From assembly GCF_001039355.2 (NCBI RefSeq), contig NW_019775547.1, positions 251,348 to 315,347 on the forward strand: a stretch of DNA of 64,000 nucleotides, read 5' to 3'. Made by a program: the position numbers and the translations under genes. Numbering within the stretch: the first letter of the stretch is position 1; every line of letters begins with the position of its first letter. The stretch is from Lingula anatina (taxonomy: Eukaryota > Brachiopoda > Lingulata > Lingulida > Lingulidae). Positions 11,214 through 25,492 of the stretch are shown piece by piece. Under the pieces are notes generated by a model that saw nothing but the letters and a program-made list of their open reading frames with translations, was not told the DNA's origin and ran no database searches.

Positions 11214-14200
11214 TTATTCTAAATCTTGTAGGTTGATGGTAGAGCTGGTAAAGATGACACAAGGTTGGGTGTGGTCACTGGTTGACGCATCCTGCAGCAC
11301 CCCATCAGACAGGTCTCCACTCAGGGGGGAGTGGGCCTCCCCTGGGGGGTAGATCTCAGGGTTTGGAGGGTCGTCCTGCAATAGAAACAGAACATTGTTA
11401 GCCATCAACATTAGTTTCAATGAATGAACATCTTTAATATCTACCATGACATTTCAATTGCCCTTTCACTAAATCCTTATGAAATGTAAAAATCTCCCAG
11501 ACCACAAGCTTTAAGAAGTTTCATGCAAGAGCAAAATCAACTTTCTGATATCATTTTACATTGAACGCGGATTTCACATCACATAACAGATACCAAAGTT
11601 AACTGTCAAACACATACCTGCAAAAGTTGTGTCTGGACATATGTGGTCCCAGTCTCTGGGTCTTTGAAGGTGATTGCATGAGACGTGAGGATCTCGTGAG
11701 GGGCGATGGTAGGACCACTAGAGGGCGGCACCAGGTCTGTGGACTTGGGAGCAAGATCTGAAATGGGGAATACATACAACATTTAGAAAGAGCATTATGG
11801 ATACCATTTGAAACTTTAACAGTCGCAATTTCTTACACTCATGAAAGTTGTCAAAGTAATAGAATAGAAGATAACACCAATCTTAGTTGGAGTGTTTAAA
11901 AAACATGAAACGAATAATATTATTCAGCCTAAGGTCCTCTTCATACTTGCCTTGTAAATGCAGCTCATCAAACCCAATGCTGGCTTTCTCCCTCAAGAGT
12001 TGTCGACGTCTCTTGGCCCTATCACTCAGGATGTGGTTGCTCATGTAATCTGTGCGTGCCGAGCCACTGTAGTTCTCCTGCAATAGTCTTGTAGCGCCCT
12101 CTGCTGAGGAATCTGGGAAAAAACAGGTTTACATGAACTTTTTGTTACACTTCAACAGACCACAAAAACTCTGAGTCTTATTTTAACAGTTTTACTATGC
12201 TCTTTTTAATGTATAGAGATGAAAGGGAAATCATGAAAAGTTGAAAACCGAAATCTATGCATAAAAATCTGGAAATGACCGTAAACATTGTAACATTTGG
12301 AAAAACTGAAAAAGTCAAGAGCCAAAGCTTAAAGGATTATACAAACAAGGCACTGAGAGAATAGACAGCCATTCTTCTCTAACCTGTAGCTATAGCTATC
12401 TTGGCTGTGGGAGAGGAGGAGGTGGCCGCCGTGGTGGTAATCAGGCTGTCTGTGCTGGATGTGTGGCTATCAGTCACTATGAGCTGTGTTACCACATTAT
12501 TACCCACATGATGAGTGATCACATCATTTGGAAACTGGACCGCCGTCACAATGGACTGGTCACCTGCAGAAATGCATTCACTCAATATACTTTTGTCAAA
12601 ATAAATTATGAACCAGGTTTTTCATGGTCTCTACAGAGGATGGTAGCATAGAATTTTTATTTACTTTGGCCAATTAAATAACATCAGTCAAATGTGAAAT
12701 GTCATGTTTTACTAAAGTTATTTGGTCTCTAAGTAAAAAATATTTACGCACTTAACCTTGTATGCTTACACAACAATACCCAACCTGGCCTGATTAGTAC
12801 TAGCCTTATTAACTTTCATCATTTGTGTTTAATCTCATTCAAATTCTTCCTGTTTAAAAGCAATATGTAGTACTCTCAGCTTTTTAACTACATACAGTAC
12901 CTGTGGCAATAAAATCAGCAGGGTTTAGCAAGGTTCCATCTGGTGATGTCAGAATTACACTATTAGGATGGATAGTTACACCTGAAAAACAATGGATTTT
13001 AATGTAGCAGATTAGTTCTCTTTCTTCGATGTCTACATCTAAATCTACTACAAAGTACTTGGACAACTTATGACCTTTCCAATACAATATAAATATTTCA
13101 AACATTATTTCACACCTTGGGACCATCTTTTCTTAAAAAAACTAACACAAACCCAAGGGAAGTAGATTTACTAACAGTCTACTGTAATACTATACTAATC
13201 TCACCTGAACTGGTCACGACCTGTGACTGTGAGTAACCATCCAAGGAATTGTCCTGAAGTTCCTCGGCTAGAATTGGCACAATGTCAAACCCACTCCCGT
13301 CTGATTAGGGAAAATATATATGTATACTTCATCTAGACATTTCATCTTCAAAGTACATGCTTATAATTTGATGTCATCTTTTTACATTTTTATTTATTCA
13401 TTTTTGTCAAGTTATTCAAACCTATCTGTAAATGTGCATATTTGAGAAGAAGTACATTTAACATGAAGAAATTACTATTTTGTGCTACTTTGCATGAAGT
13501 CATCAATGTTGAACTTAATTTACATAAAGAAAATTTTTCCATCATCTACACTGCCTCAGACAAACATCCCATAATGCACCCTGTTCACATCCCATAATGC
13601 ACCGTTCCCTACCTGTGACGTCATGGGTGTAGTGTTTGGCAATATGGTTCCTCAAACTGATCTTGGTGATGTATTTCTTATCACAACCCTCCAGGGGGCA
13701 GTAGAAGATCACCTTCTTCTGGGGTTGGTTGTGTTTTTTAACGTGTACTCTAAGACTACACTTGGCACGGAAAGTGGCTGAGCACCCTAAAAACATATCA
13801 CAAGCATTATATATACATATCAATTTTATTTCAAAACCTAGTAGCTGCAAGATTTATCTTCCACAAAAGTAAAATGAACAGGCTGTATCAGTACAAAAGC
13901 ATCAAAACTGGTACAGATTTCACCCTTATTTTTCAAAAACACGATAATTTTTTTTTAATTATCTAATAGTAAAAAAAAAAGCATGACATGAAACCGTAAG
14001 GTCCGTACTAGTTGTGGCACATTTCAATGCTATAATCAGCTTAAACAGTTATCTGAATGTACCACTCACCTTCCACTGGACATCTAAACGGCCTGTCACC
14101 AGAGTGAGACAACACATGTTGTTATATTAACAGTTAGTTATCACTATGTACCACTCACCTTCCACTGGACATCTAAATGGCCTGTCACCAGAGTGAGACA

Positions 14201-17200
14201 ACACATGTTGTTTTAAGTGTTCAGCTCTCAGGAAGGCTTTGTTACAGTTAGGATCTGGACATTTCCACTTTCTGTCCTGGGTGTGTTTCTGCTGGTGTCT
14301 GGTTAACTTACTGGAGGAGGTGAACGCCCAGCCACAACCCTACAAATATATTCCATAGGCACATACATAAAAAAAACACATTTTTCATAAAAAAAGAAAA
14401 AAAAAAGTTTTTTCATAAATATCTAAGATACATGCAAGATGACTTCATATAAATTAAAAAGTTTCCAAAAAAGATTCCAAAAAATAAAAGAAAATTTTAC
14501 AAAATATACAGAAGTAAATAAAGCCGCCCAATTCAATTTGTCACTGTTAAAAATGCATATGGCATAATTTCATAGGAGCAATTAAATAAAAATATTTGTT
14601 CCATACAAGCCAGACCATAACTTACATCAACAGGACACACATACGGCTTCTCCCCTGTGTGCATTCTCTCATGCTGCTTTAGCCTGCAGAGTTTGTCAAA
14701 AACTCTGCCACAGCCTTCAAAATGGCAAGTGAGATCTCTGTCTTGTAGATGAACCCTTTTGTGAGACCCCATACAGCTCAGGGAAAAGAAGGTTTTATTG
14801 CATCCTTCATAAGGGCACCTGAAATGGGGTCAACATTCACAATGATCAAAATCTTGACCAGAGAGTTAGCCCTGACAGGGTAAGATATTAATAGTAGCTA
14901 CTTCCTTATCACGGTTAACTACAAAGGAGATATGTAGGTCTATTTATGATGAAGTACTTTCACTTTCAGATTAATTGCCAGACTCAAAATGATATCCCAT
15001 TTCCTACAAAAGAGAAAAATGGAAAAATTCTGTAGAGGAAAATAGAACCACTCTTAAATATATATTTTTAAAAACAATAAGTTCTCCTTACTTATACTTC
15101 TTCCCTTGATCCTTGTGGCTCTTCATGAGATGAGCGTCCAGCTTTCTCCTGGTATCAAAACATGCCTCACACCCCATCTCTGGGCAGACGTGGGAGTTGG
15201 GGCGCTTGTGGAGATCTATGTGAGTTCGTAGGTTGTAAATGGTTGAGAATTTTTTACCACAGCCTTCAATGTCACACTGGAAATATTAACAGCACTCACT
15301 GGTCAATAAATAGGACTCTTCAGAAACAGCTGATCGATTAGAAATACACCAACATACTGACATTTTTTTTTCAATATGCAACATTTCTTTAGTTTCCAAA
15401 TCTTCAGCTTGTTAACTCTTTCTGTTATTAAATAAATTGAGTGAGGTTTTATTTCAGTTTATATTACACGAATTTTCCAAGACACTGATTTAATCACGGA
15501 TGTGTAATCAACTTTTCAAGACTACCAACAAAATAGGAGCTACATACCACATAGTTCTTCTGCCCAAGATGAGACTCCATGTGTCGTTTTAGTTTATAAG
15601 CTGTAGTGAAGGCCCACTCACAACCATTCTCTTGGCACTGATGGGGGAGAAAAGGAAGCAACTTTTGATTTATAATATTCATTTTTCAAAACATAACTCA
15701 GATAAAGCATACAGGTATTTCTAAAAGACAACAAAAAAAATTTCACTTCTTAAGTATTCACGATGTTTACCTTAAACGGTCTTTCACCAGTGTGTTTCAT
15801 CATATGAATTTTGAGCTTCACTGGTTTTTTAAATACTTTGTCACATCCTTCATATGGACATTTACACTTCCCCGCTGCCATCTGTGAGGTTGATGTATCA
15901 CTGTCACTGACATTCTAAAATGTGACAAAAACAAAAATAAATTAGGTCATTCAAACTAGCAAATAAGGAAATAATTACAATATGTTCCAAACCTTAAAGA
16001 TGACCGTTTCATAAATCATTTATAAATTTTCTTTTCTTTCATTCTTTTTTTTTTACTACTACCTTTTTAGTTACTATGAATGATTCCTTACATCTCTGAT
16101 TAAACTGCTATCCAAGGTAATTCCATTTGTGTTAAAAGAAGCACCATCTAAAGGAATTGCCACCATACCTAGAATACCAAACATTATGAAGTCATATATT
16201 ATGTATTCGAAACAGATTTTTTATCTGCTTGCAGTTTGAAAATTTAAGACACTGGTGCAAATTCTTTATATCAAATGTACAATTCTAAATATCAACAACC
16301 ATTAAATGCTTTAAATGCATTAAAAACACTTTGACTTCACAAGACAGAAAGAAATCATCAAACATTGAGAACACTCATAAGAGATAGTGCTAATAAAGAG
16401 AAGATATGACTATTTGTTACTAGTAAATTGAGGGAGACCTAAATTTAATTTAAACAAAAATATCTAGAAAGATTTTTGGAAAGTATTTTAACAAATAAAT
16501 CAGATGAAGATATTGAGTTCTAAGTATCAAAAACATGATCACTATCAGCTTCACCAAGTACTTATTACAAACAATTTGACCTATGTGCCTTAAACATTCT
16601 AAATATCATGTTATCTTTTGTTACACTAAACTGATTTATAAACAAGTGAGTTTCCACAAAGACTGCTATTACTTTTTTGACAGTACTCTCTATGTAGTCA
16701 AGTTTATGTAACATTTAATTAATGTCTGATCATCCTACAGTCAGACAGCTATCATTACCATCTTTAAGGTTTGCCACTGCTATGGTCCCGGCTCCTGGTC
16801 CTTGCGTAGTAGCATGTGCCCCCAGCTGCTCCAGTGCACTGGTAGCTTGAGTTAAATCTGCAGTGTTCAACTGGTATACCTGTAGCCCCTGAGGAGTCTG
16901 GAGTACTATATGGGTTGTATTTGAGCTTTTATCTGTGGATATGGATATAGAGGCCAATGAGAGAGGATTTGTGCTGGTGCCGTTTTCTGATGATTCTGTT
17001 TGTGTTTGGACAGGTTCCACCTGGGAATGTCCCTCTGCAGCAAGATCCCCATTAGGCAAGGACAGTTTAGCATCTCTTGGTCCCACAGATTCCTCAAATT
17101 CCAGTCCTCTTTCTGGCATAGCTTCTAACTCTTGTGGTGTCATGAGCGTGTTACTACGATCCTCTGATAAATTTCCAAATGAGAATTCTTGAATTCCTTG

Positions 17201-17872
17201 TGAACCGTGTTCCAATAAGGAATTTATTGATATTGCAGAGTCGTTACTCCCAGCTAAAGATAATGTAGACTGTGATGACCCAGGAGTTAAAGATTTAGTC
17301 ATATCTGGTTTAACAGAGACTATTGATGATATGCCATCGGATGAATTGAGAATAAAACTACTGGAAGATGTCTGTTGTAAAGAACTTTCATTGGGGATAA
17401 TGTTATTAGAACTGACAAGATCCTGAATACCTGTCGTTCCGAGTGACAGTGATATGTTTCTAGTAGATTCTGTGCCTGCTGCCTGACCCGAAGACGATGA
17501 CAATGCAGCAACTCCTGCTGTCATATTAATTGAACATACAGCACTGCTAGCGTTCGTTTTTAGCCATCCATCGACGTGGTCGTTCAATGGCGTTTCTAAA
17601 TCGCTTAAATTGGAAGGACTGTCATACGTGCCTTCGTGTGTTTTGTTATTTTTCATGGAGGCCAAGGAACCATCCTCAAGACCAGAAACAACTCCCTGAC
17701 CGCCATCTTGAAATTTTGCCAGTTCATCCTCCTCCTTGCTGTCAATGAATTGTATGTTTTCGTCATCCAAAAACGACGATATACCGCTGTCTTGTTGAAA
17801 ATAAGCCGGCTCATGCCCTGTCCCATGGGCGCCGCCATGTTTCTCGAGTTTCAGTCCCCCTTTTCGAAGCAT
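11214..17872 (-). CDS. ZXDC: ZXD-family transcription factor with ten C2H2 zinc fingers
   Basis: Fourteen exons: 17872-16759, 16168-16092, 15914-15771, 15637-15548, 15276-15092, 14818-14626, 14339-14159, 13786-13613, 13300-13205, 12981-12901, 12563-12384, 12112-11951, 11757-11618 and 11375-11214. Phases agree throughout, giving 992 residues. The start is the first ATG (17872, context ACCAAAATGC); the open frame extends upstream without an ATG. Residues 1-371 are acidic, Ser/Thr-rich and Gln-containing. Ten fingers follow at about 416-713, from CPYEGCDKVF through CHFEGCGRVFDKLCRLKQH to CPLEGCDKKYITKISLRNH. Ten CxxxxC-type fingers in a row is the hallmark of ZXDA/B/C, whose vertebrate members act with CIITA on MHC class II genes. 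In an invertebrate the target is unknown. The C-terminal third is Ser/Thr-rich and ends STINLQDLE. The intron between 11951 and 11757 is GC-AG. The symbol denotes family rather than strict orthology. Confidence 0.88.
12617..12700 (+). repeat. short dispersed repeat, copy 2
   Basis: GGTTTTTCATGGTCTCT and a later CAGTCAAA block match 10187-10270 in the CNOT11 3' region with scattered differences. The two copies are about 2.4 kb apart in the same orientation. The element class is unknown. Confidence 0.55.
14061..14210 (-). repeat. 89 bp tandem duplication of an exon end plus splice donor
   Basis: The 3' end of the seventh ZXD exon with its GTGAGTGG donor (near 14150-14210) recurs 89 bp downstream in transcription (near 14061-14120) with few changes. 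Reading through from the first donor meets a TAA after about 11 codons, so the distal donor would truncate the protein after finger nine begins. Confidence 0.85.
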
Positions 17873-18274
17873 TTTGGTCCCCGCGCAAGGACTACCATGC
17901 GGGGTTACCTCAACACAGTCCAAAGAATATTGTATGACGTGATTGGCTTAACTCGGTCAGCTGACCAGTCCAGCGCACCTGTCGCAATACGCCGCTTTTA
18001 CGAAGGCACACCTACTGCAATAATTGCAATTTGTTCAGTCGTATGGGAAAGTGTCTAACCTGTAACCATTTGGTAGCACATTCTTTGGCCGAATATTTTC
18101 GGTTACTTATGACAAAGTTGATTATATGACACACGTGATTTCCAATGTAAATTCATACAATTGTCATCTAGCTTTTAAGGGAAAATTATTTACGATCACA
18201 TATCTTCTTAAAAGCAAAAAAGTGACTGGTGTAACGACACCGAGGTTCGTGTAACCATTTAGTTATAATGGATA
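17777..18274. repeat. 498 bp segment, copy 1 (ZXD start and promoter)
   Basis: It spans the first 96 bases of the ZXD coding sequence and about 400 bp upstream. It matches 20592-21089 at a constant offset of 2815 with only two differences noticed. This copy is continuous with the full gene. Confidence 0.9.
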
Positions 18275-18685
18275 TAATTCTATTCGGTTGAACGAATGGA
18301 ATTATTTTCTCCTAGGGGGCGACACTGTATATATTGTGTTAGTTGTGATACTGGTAAGAATTGTGGGTAAGTTACGACAGTTGTTCATTCGACCAGTTAG
18401 CGCAGACCAGTTGACACGTAAATTTTTATTTTTCAAATTTTGTTTATGGTTTTGTTGTTTTAATTCGATTAGTACATGTGATTCATTTTGTTTTAGAACT
18501 ACATTGGTTATTGCTGCAATGGCTATTTTTATTCAATGTTTAATATGACCCATTAGAGCCTGCGTCATCAAAACAAACGGCAGCCATTCTGGAGGGAGAC
18601 CGGAATCGTCTGCTGCGCATGAACAAGCCATGTCTGTAGTTCAGTTTTCGTTTTCTGTATTTTCTTTGATATTTAACCGAGCAAA

Positions 18686-18823
18686 ATGATGAATTACTGC
18701 AGGTTATTTGATCGAGAGAAGATAACTAACTTTACAAGCGTTCACAGGCTGCCTGCAGTGGTAACAATCCATGGTGAAGGAACTAAAACCATAAACGGAG
18801 GAGAGACGGCGAGGTGGCTTTGA
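18686..18823 (+). pseudogene. possible THAP-like domain remnant
   Basis: Forty-five codons from an ATG ATG pair give MMNYCRLFDREK, then VHRLPAVVTIHGEGTKT and ARWL before a TGA. The RLPAVVTxxGExTK...RRxWL pattern resembles a THAP-type module I recall from invertebrate and transposon-derived proteins, with the usual second zinc Cys apparently missing. After the TGA the same frame continues with a short basic stretch, as expected if the stop is a disabling mutation. No downstream exon was found. It lies head to head with the ZXD gene. It could instead be a chance frame; the match is from memory. Confidence 0.3.
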
Positions 18824-20354
18824 ATCAAGACTCTTCGGAAAAGTAAAGGATAAAACTAATTTATTTTAAAGCAAAGAATGAAGAGCCAGCGGTGCAGATT
18901 TTACCATAAAAGAAAAAACAGTAGAAAACCAAAGACCTAGGTGTGTACATTTGGGGCGCACGTACACTACATATATATTTAGTGCCCAAAAAGTTTGGGT
19001 GGAGAGTGTGTTAATTTGTTAAAACGTGTGGAAATACCCAGGCAGGGTTTCGACTTTTATAATGAAGACTCACCTATTGCCTTGGGTGTAATTTGTTATC
19101 ATTTACGGTGCTCTCTAGATTTTATCGGCTGTCACCTACCTCTTTAATACCTGGTTAGCATTATTGCCAATTAGTGTCAAGGCTATATTTGTACTGTACA
19201 CAGCTGAGCTGGGCCAATTAAGTCAATTACCTGTATGAGGTGCATTTGGAAGTTAGTGGCTTAATTTTCGATTTGGTGTAGTGATAAGAGTAATTTTATT
19301 TTGCAAGTAAATTCTACCTCAGGTGTAATTGACATATAACCTCATGAAATGAATTTGCACTTTCCTCTGTAAAAATGTTAAATTCTGCTCCTTTCAACAG
19401 TAATGTTGTAAGTTACAATACGAATAAAAATCACTATTGTCATCTTTCTATTAATTTACATTTAGGAAATTGACTGGCATTTCCCATAAATACATAAATG
19501 TGAAAAATGCCTTGCTTCTGTGAATGACTGAATAATAATAAAATCCTAATATGTTGCTTATATGAATGGTTGCATGGTGAATAATAAACTCACTCAAACA
19601 ACAGTCTTGTTACATGTACTTTCTAATGAACCAATATGAAGAACAAGAATGCTGAAATAATTTCTGACAGCTTCACGATGTAGAGATAAGTCATAACTGA
19701 CAGCAATATTTCATGTCATACTTTATGACAATCCTGCATACATTCTTCCTTGAGTCCACAAGGGTTTATCCTGATGATCAGCTCAAATTTCTCCTTATAT
19801 CTATCCTTTATGAAAAAAGTTGCTTCTATGTAATGTTAAACTTATGATTACACATTAAACTCTCTCAAACTATAACTGTTATTACCCAATGAACAAGAAA
19901 AATGAAGTACAAGATAACTGAACTATCTTCTGACAACACGATGTTGGATAAGTAGCATTTGGTAGGATTTCATGTTTTTAGACTGTCTTGAGTTCATATT
20001 GGTCGATCCTGCTGAGCAGCTGAAGCTTCAGCTTGTATATATCCTTTTCCCTTTGGTGTACTTGATCGCGATATGAAGTTTATTTTATTTTATTTGGTTC
20101 ACCTATATTACCGCTACTATTCCCTGTCGTTCATTCCCTCCAGCATGGCCGCGGGACTAGTGTTACGGAGCAAATATGACGTCACTGTAATGGGTTAATA
20201 GTGTATGTTGTGTTAGATTGTACATGTACACTGTAGGCGTACAGTGTGCATGGGTGCGTGTTTGGAGGTGCGATTTATGTTTATTAATATATAAATTTAA
20301 TGATTGATTTATATGAGCTGTTTGGGAGGTAGTTTTGCACTTGTGTAGTGGAGA

Positions 20355-20589
20355 GATGAGCTCGAAAGAGGTGTTTGGGAGGTGGTCTCTGGTGATTTCC
20401 TATGTATGGGAGAAATGAGATCGGCAGTGCTTGGGTTGTGATATTCTGTTAAATCCCTATGTAAGGGAAAGATGAGCTCGGGAGAGCTGTTGGGATGTTA
20501 TATCCTTATGATTCCTTAAAAATGGATAGGTGAGCTTGGAAGAGCTGTTTGGATGTGATATCCTGGTGATTCCCTATGTAATGGAAAGT
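20355..20589 (+). repeat. degenerate 58 bp tandem repeat ending at an N
   Basis: Units beginning GATGAGCTCG or variants start at about 20355, 20414, 20471 and 20529, each containing a GAGCTGTTTGGG-like and a TCCCTATGTA-like block. The array is cut by the single N at 20590, so its true length is unknown. Confidence 0.75.
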
Positions 20590-20591
20590 NT

Positions 20592-21089
20592 CGATATACC
20601 GCTGTCTTGTTGAAAATAAGCCGGCTCATGCCCTGTCCCATGGGCGCCGCCATGTTTCTCGAGTTTCAGTCCCCCTTTTCGAAGCATTTTGGTCCCCGCG
20701 CAAGGACTACCATGCGGGGTTACCTCAACACAGTCCAAAGAATATTGTATGACGTGATTGGCTTAACTCGGTCAGCTGACCAGTCCAGCGCACCTGTCGC
20801 AATACGTCGCTTTTACGAAGGCACACCTACTGCAATAATTGCAATTTGTTCAGTCGTATGGGAAAGTGTCTTACCTGTAACCATTTGGTAGCACATTCTT
20901 TGGCCGAATATTTTCGGTTACTTATGACAAAGTTGATTATATGACACACGTGATTTCCAATGTAAATTCATACAATTGTCATCTAGCTTTTAAGGGAAAA
21001 TTATTTACGATCACATATCTTCTTAAAAGCAAAAAAGTGACTGGTGTAACGACACCGAGGTTCGTGTAACCATTTAGTTATAATGGATA
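20592..21089. repeat. 498 bp segment, copy 2 (probable unmerged haplotype)
   Basis: Near-identical to 17777-18274. It includes a copy of the ZXD start codon (about 20687) and roughly 95 coding bases, then breaks at the N. It should not be read as a second ZXD gene. The adjoining N and the very high identity favour an assembly artefact over a true duplication. Confidence 0.85.
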
Positions 21090-21750
21090 GGGTTTGTCCG
21101 ACCTTAGCGGGTCAAAATCTAGGTCGAGGCTTACCTGTACAAATGAATAGGCAGCAGCCTCGTTATCATGGGAGGGGGGGAGGGTCTCCGTCACGTCATA
21201 CTGGTGCAACAGGTAAGGTAATCCACGGAGTAAAAGTCGGGGTGCCATTCGACCGATTCTGGATTCAACTGGCTCAATACGTAGGGCTTCAGCTCATGGC
21301 GGTTAAGTATCCCTTCTTTAAATTTTTAAAAATGTTTTATTAAACGTCAAACTGACGTCCCAGCACTTTCATTTAACAAACCTAGCACAGTGCTGTATCC
21401 AAAGGACCATTTTAGCAAAAACTTTATATTTTTTGCATGTTAGCGTGTTGCAAGTTCAACAATCACACAAAAAGCATCTCAATAGGGATATATCTACTGC
21501 AAAAACTTTTTTGCTTGACAGCATGACGTTTGTCACCCCCCTCCCCCTCCCTGTGGGATATCCTGCCAATGTTGGCCAGAGAATAAAATATAAAGCAAAT
21601 AAAATTCAAAACGAAAGTAAAGGAATCCATCAAAAACACAGGGTTGGGCAAACTGGAACAGTGAAGATCTAATAACAGTACACCAATTCTTCATTTACAG
21701 TTCCTTAGTATCTTTTTTTTATTCATTAATGTTTATATTTTACAAGATGT
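21090..21750. other. sequence between duplicated segment and RPS11
   Basis: A plus-strand frame starts at 21083 (MDRVCPTLAGQNLGRG), is Arg/Gly-rich (YHGRGGGSPSRH), and meets a good GT donor near 21215 (GCAACAG|GTAAGG). It could be a first exon divergent from ZXD, but no second exon was found. The rest is probably the RPS11 3' region. Confidence 0.3.
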
Positions 21751-23729
<1,979 letters not shown>

Positions 23730-23882
23730 ATTGGCCAGCCACTGTAGAAAGAGACCGGAACAGGTTTGACTTTCACAAAATCAGGGAGTGCGAAGACATT
23801 GTTTAGCGGAAGTGGCTGCTCTCCAACCACGGACCTCGTTACAGTACAATAACTTATTCGGAACCGAGGTGTCTGCATCGAG
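23730..23882. promoter_or_regulatory. bidirectional promoter, RPS11 / NDUFV3
   Basis: Only 153 bp separate the start codons of two divergent genes that both serve core metabolism. The RPS11 side has a pyrimidine tract at 23754-23745 that may mark its TOP start. No TATA box is evident on either strand. Confidence 0.6.
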
Positions 23883-24878
23883 ATGGCACTGTTACCCAAA
23901 ATTGTGTCTGTGGGAGGTTCAAGATCATGGGTAAATATCTTCCTTGTTCTTTTGTCATATCTGATGCCATTACTTTGAATACTGCTGTGACAGACTACGC
24001 TGTAGCTGCATATGCGGCTTTATGCCATAGCGCCTGTGTCACCTTCTACTCAGTAGGGTAGTCTACTACTGTTCTTGAACTGAACTTGAAAAAGTTGAAT
24101 CATGATGATCTTCTGCGGTACTTTTGATTGAGGCAAACTTGTTTGTCAAATTGACATCACAATTTAGTAATTCCGTTTTATCTGCCCATTTATTTCAGCT
24201 GTTACTGTGCAGAACACCGTGTTTTCAGGCAAGAAGTATGACAAGCGGGAAGGATACTGACAAAAAAGGTGAGTTGGGCACTGCATACCAGCAGACACTG
24301 AAATTTAGTCATGCCTCTTACATACACACACACGCACACACAAAACTTCATTTAATGATGGAAATGTAATAGTACAGCAATCTCCAATTTTGTCAAAGTT
24401 AACTTTACTCATTAAATGATTTTATGTATTTTAGCATGTAATTACAGTAGTTTTGACATAAAGCAAACAAGCATAAGATATCCCACATTGAACTCAAATT
24501 TATCATAATTTCCAGAGGTAAATGGTATTTTTCTCATCAAACCAACCTTTGAACCTTCTTTCCTGACACACACCATAACTCTGTATAACTAGCAATCTGA
24601 AGAAATTATGTGTTTCAAAACATTACACTTACACAATAATAATTTGTTGTGTTTATCATAATTATTATCTTGTCAAATTAAAGTAAAATTTTGAATAATA
24701 TTTTATGACAGGTCCACAGCAGACGAAGGCTCCAGAACCAAAGTCTCCACCAAAAGAGGACAGCAGTGGAAATACATACAAAGTTAAAGAATACTACACC
24801 AATAACACATATTCTTTTTACAAAATGGAACATGACATGGAGAAACAACGTATTGGACAACCTAGTTCACTAAAATGA
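23883..24878 (+). CDS. NDUFV3: NADH:ubiquinone oxidoreductase subunit V3 (complex I accessory)
   Basis: A small accessory subunit of the NADH-oxidising module of mitochondrial complex I. Three exons: 23883-23930, 24199-24268 and 24712-24878 (TGA), GT-AG, phases 0 then 1, giving 94 residues. The N-terminus (MALLPKIVSVGGSRSW then CRTPCFQARSM) has basic and hydroxyl residues and no acidic ones, as in a mitochondrial presequence. The middle is Lys/Pro/Gln-rich. The C-terminal block NTYKVKEYYTNNTYSFYKME followed by GQPSS matches the conserved NDUFV3 end (NTTYKNLQHHDYSTYTF and PQPSS in human, from memory). An AATAAA lies at 25026. The short length matches the short isoform of vertebrates. The N-terminal exon is the least certain part. 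Confidence 0.85.
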
Positions 24879-25025
24879 CAAGTTTAAAAAGAAACTTATT
24901 TACACAGACAGAAACATTTATTGTGCAGATGCACAAGTAGATGGCATTTGCGTGGCATGTCATGCTTATCTGGGCTGTTGGTTTACTGCAGTTGTTTGTA
25001 GTAAAGACGGAACGTTTTGTTGTTG

Positions 25026-25031
25026 AATAAA
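25026..25031 (+). promoter_or_regulatory. poly(A) signal of NDUFV3
   Basis: AATAAA about 150 bases after the NDUFV3 stop, within TTGAATAAAATTTTTATT. It precedes the convergent CWF19L1 3' end. Confidence 0.6.
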
Positions 25032-25492
25032 ATTTTTATTAAGTTTTCGACTTCTATCCAATTGGACAGTGCGACTGTTTACATATATTTATTAAAACAT
25101 TCTTTCAATTAGCTCAGAATTACACTCAATTTATAAAAAATATATTCCTGATAAAACAACTTTATAAAAACTTAATGGACTATGACTCAAAATAAAATGG
25201 CAAACTTACTTTGTTTCATGAAACCTTTCCAAGAATAAATTGTAAGCAGGGGATCATTAAAATTTTTCTTTTACAAAAATGCAGCAGCTTGCATATAAAA
25301 ATAAATTTTAAAAATCTCAGTAGTTTCTGCACTGTTTGGATAATAACACTTGAATGCAGGACAATTATTTTTATGTGAAAATAAAAGTTGTCCATAGTCT
25401 ACAAATCTGCATATAACAACTGTGAAACGAGACATTGTTGATAGTTCAATATTCCTATATACAAATATAAACATTCAAAGTGTCAACACAGT

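Larger units (their letters stand above)
18275..20590. other. 2.3 kb segment between the two copies of the duplicated sequence
   Basis: It contains a broken THAP-like reading frame (18686-18823), AT-rich unique sequence and a degenerate 58 bp tandem repeat that stops at the N at 20590. Because identical sequence lies on both sides, the segment may belong to one haplotype only. Confidence 0.5.

Noticed and set aside
16730-17923. Longer ZXD N-terminus beginning at 17923
   Set aside because: The codon at 17923 is TTG; the first in-frame ATG is at 17872 with better context.
20592-20687. A second ZXD-like gene start
   Set aside because: Near-identical to 17777-17872, begins at an N and has no following exons; probable haplotype duplicate.
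20607-20891. Plus-strand frame in the second duplicated copy (also at 17636-18058)
   Set aside because: Antisense to the ZXD start and promoter; duplicated only because the segment is duplicated.
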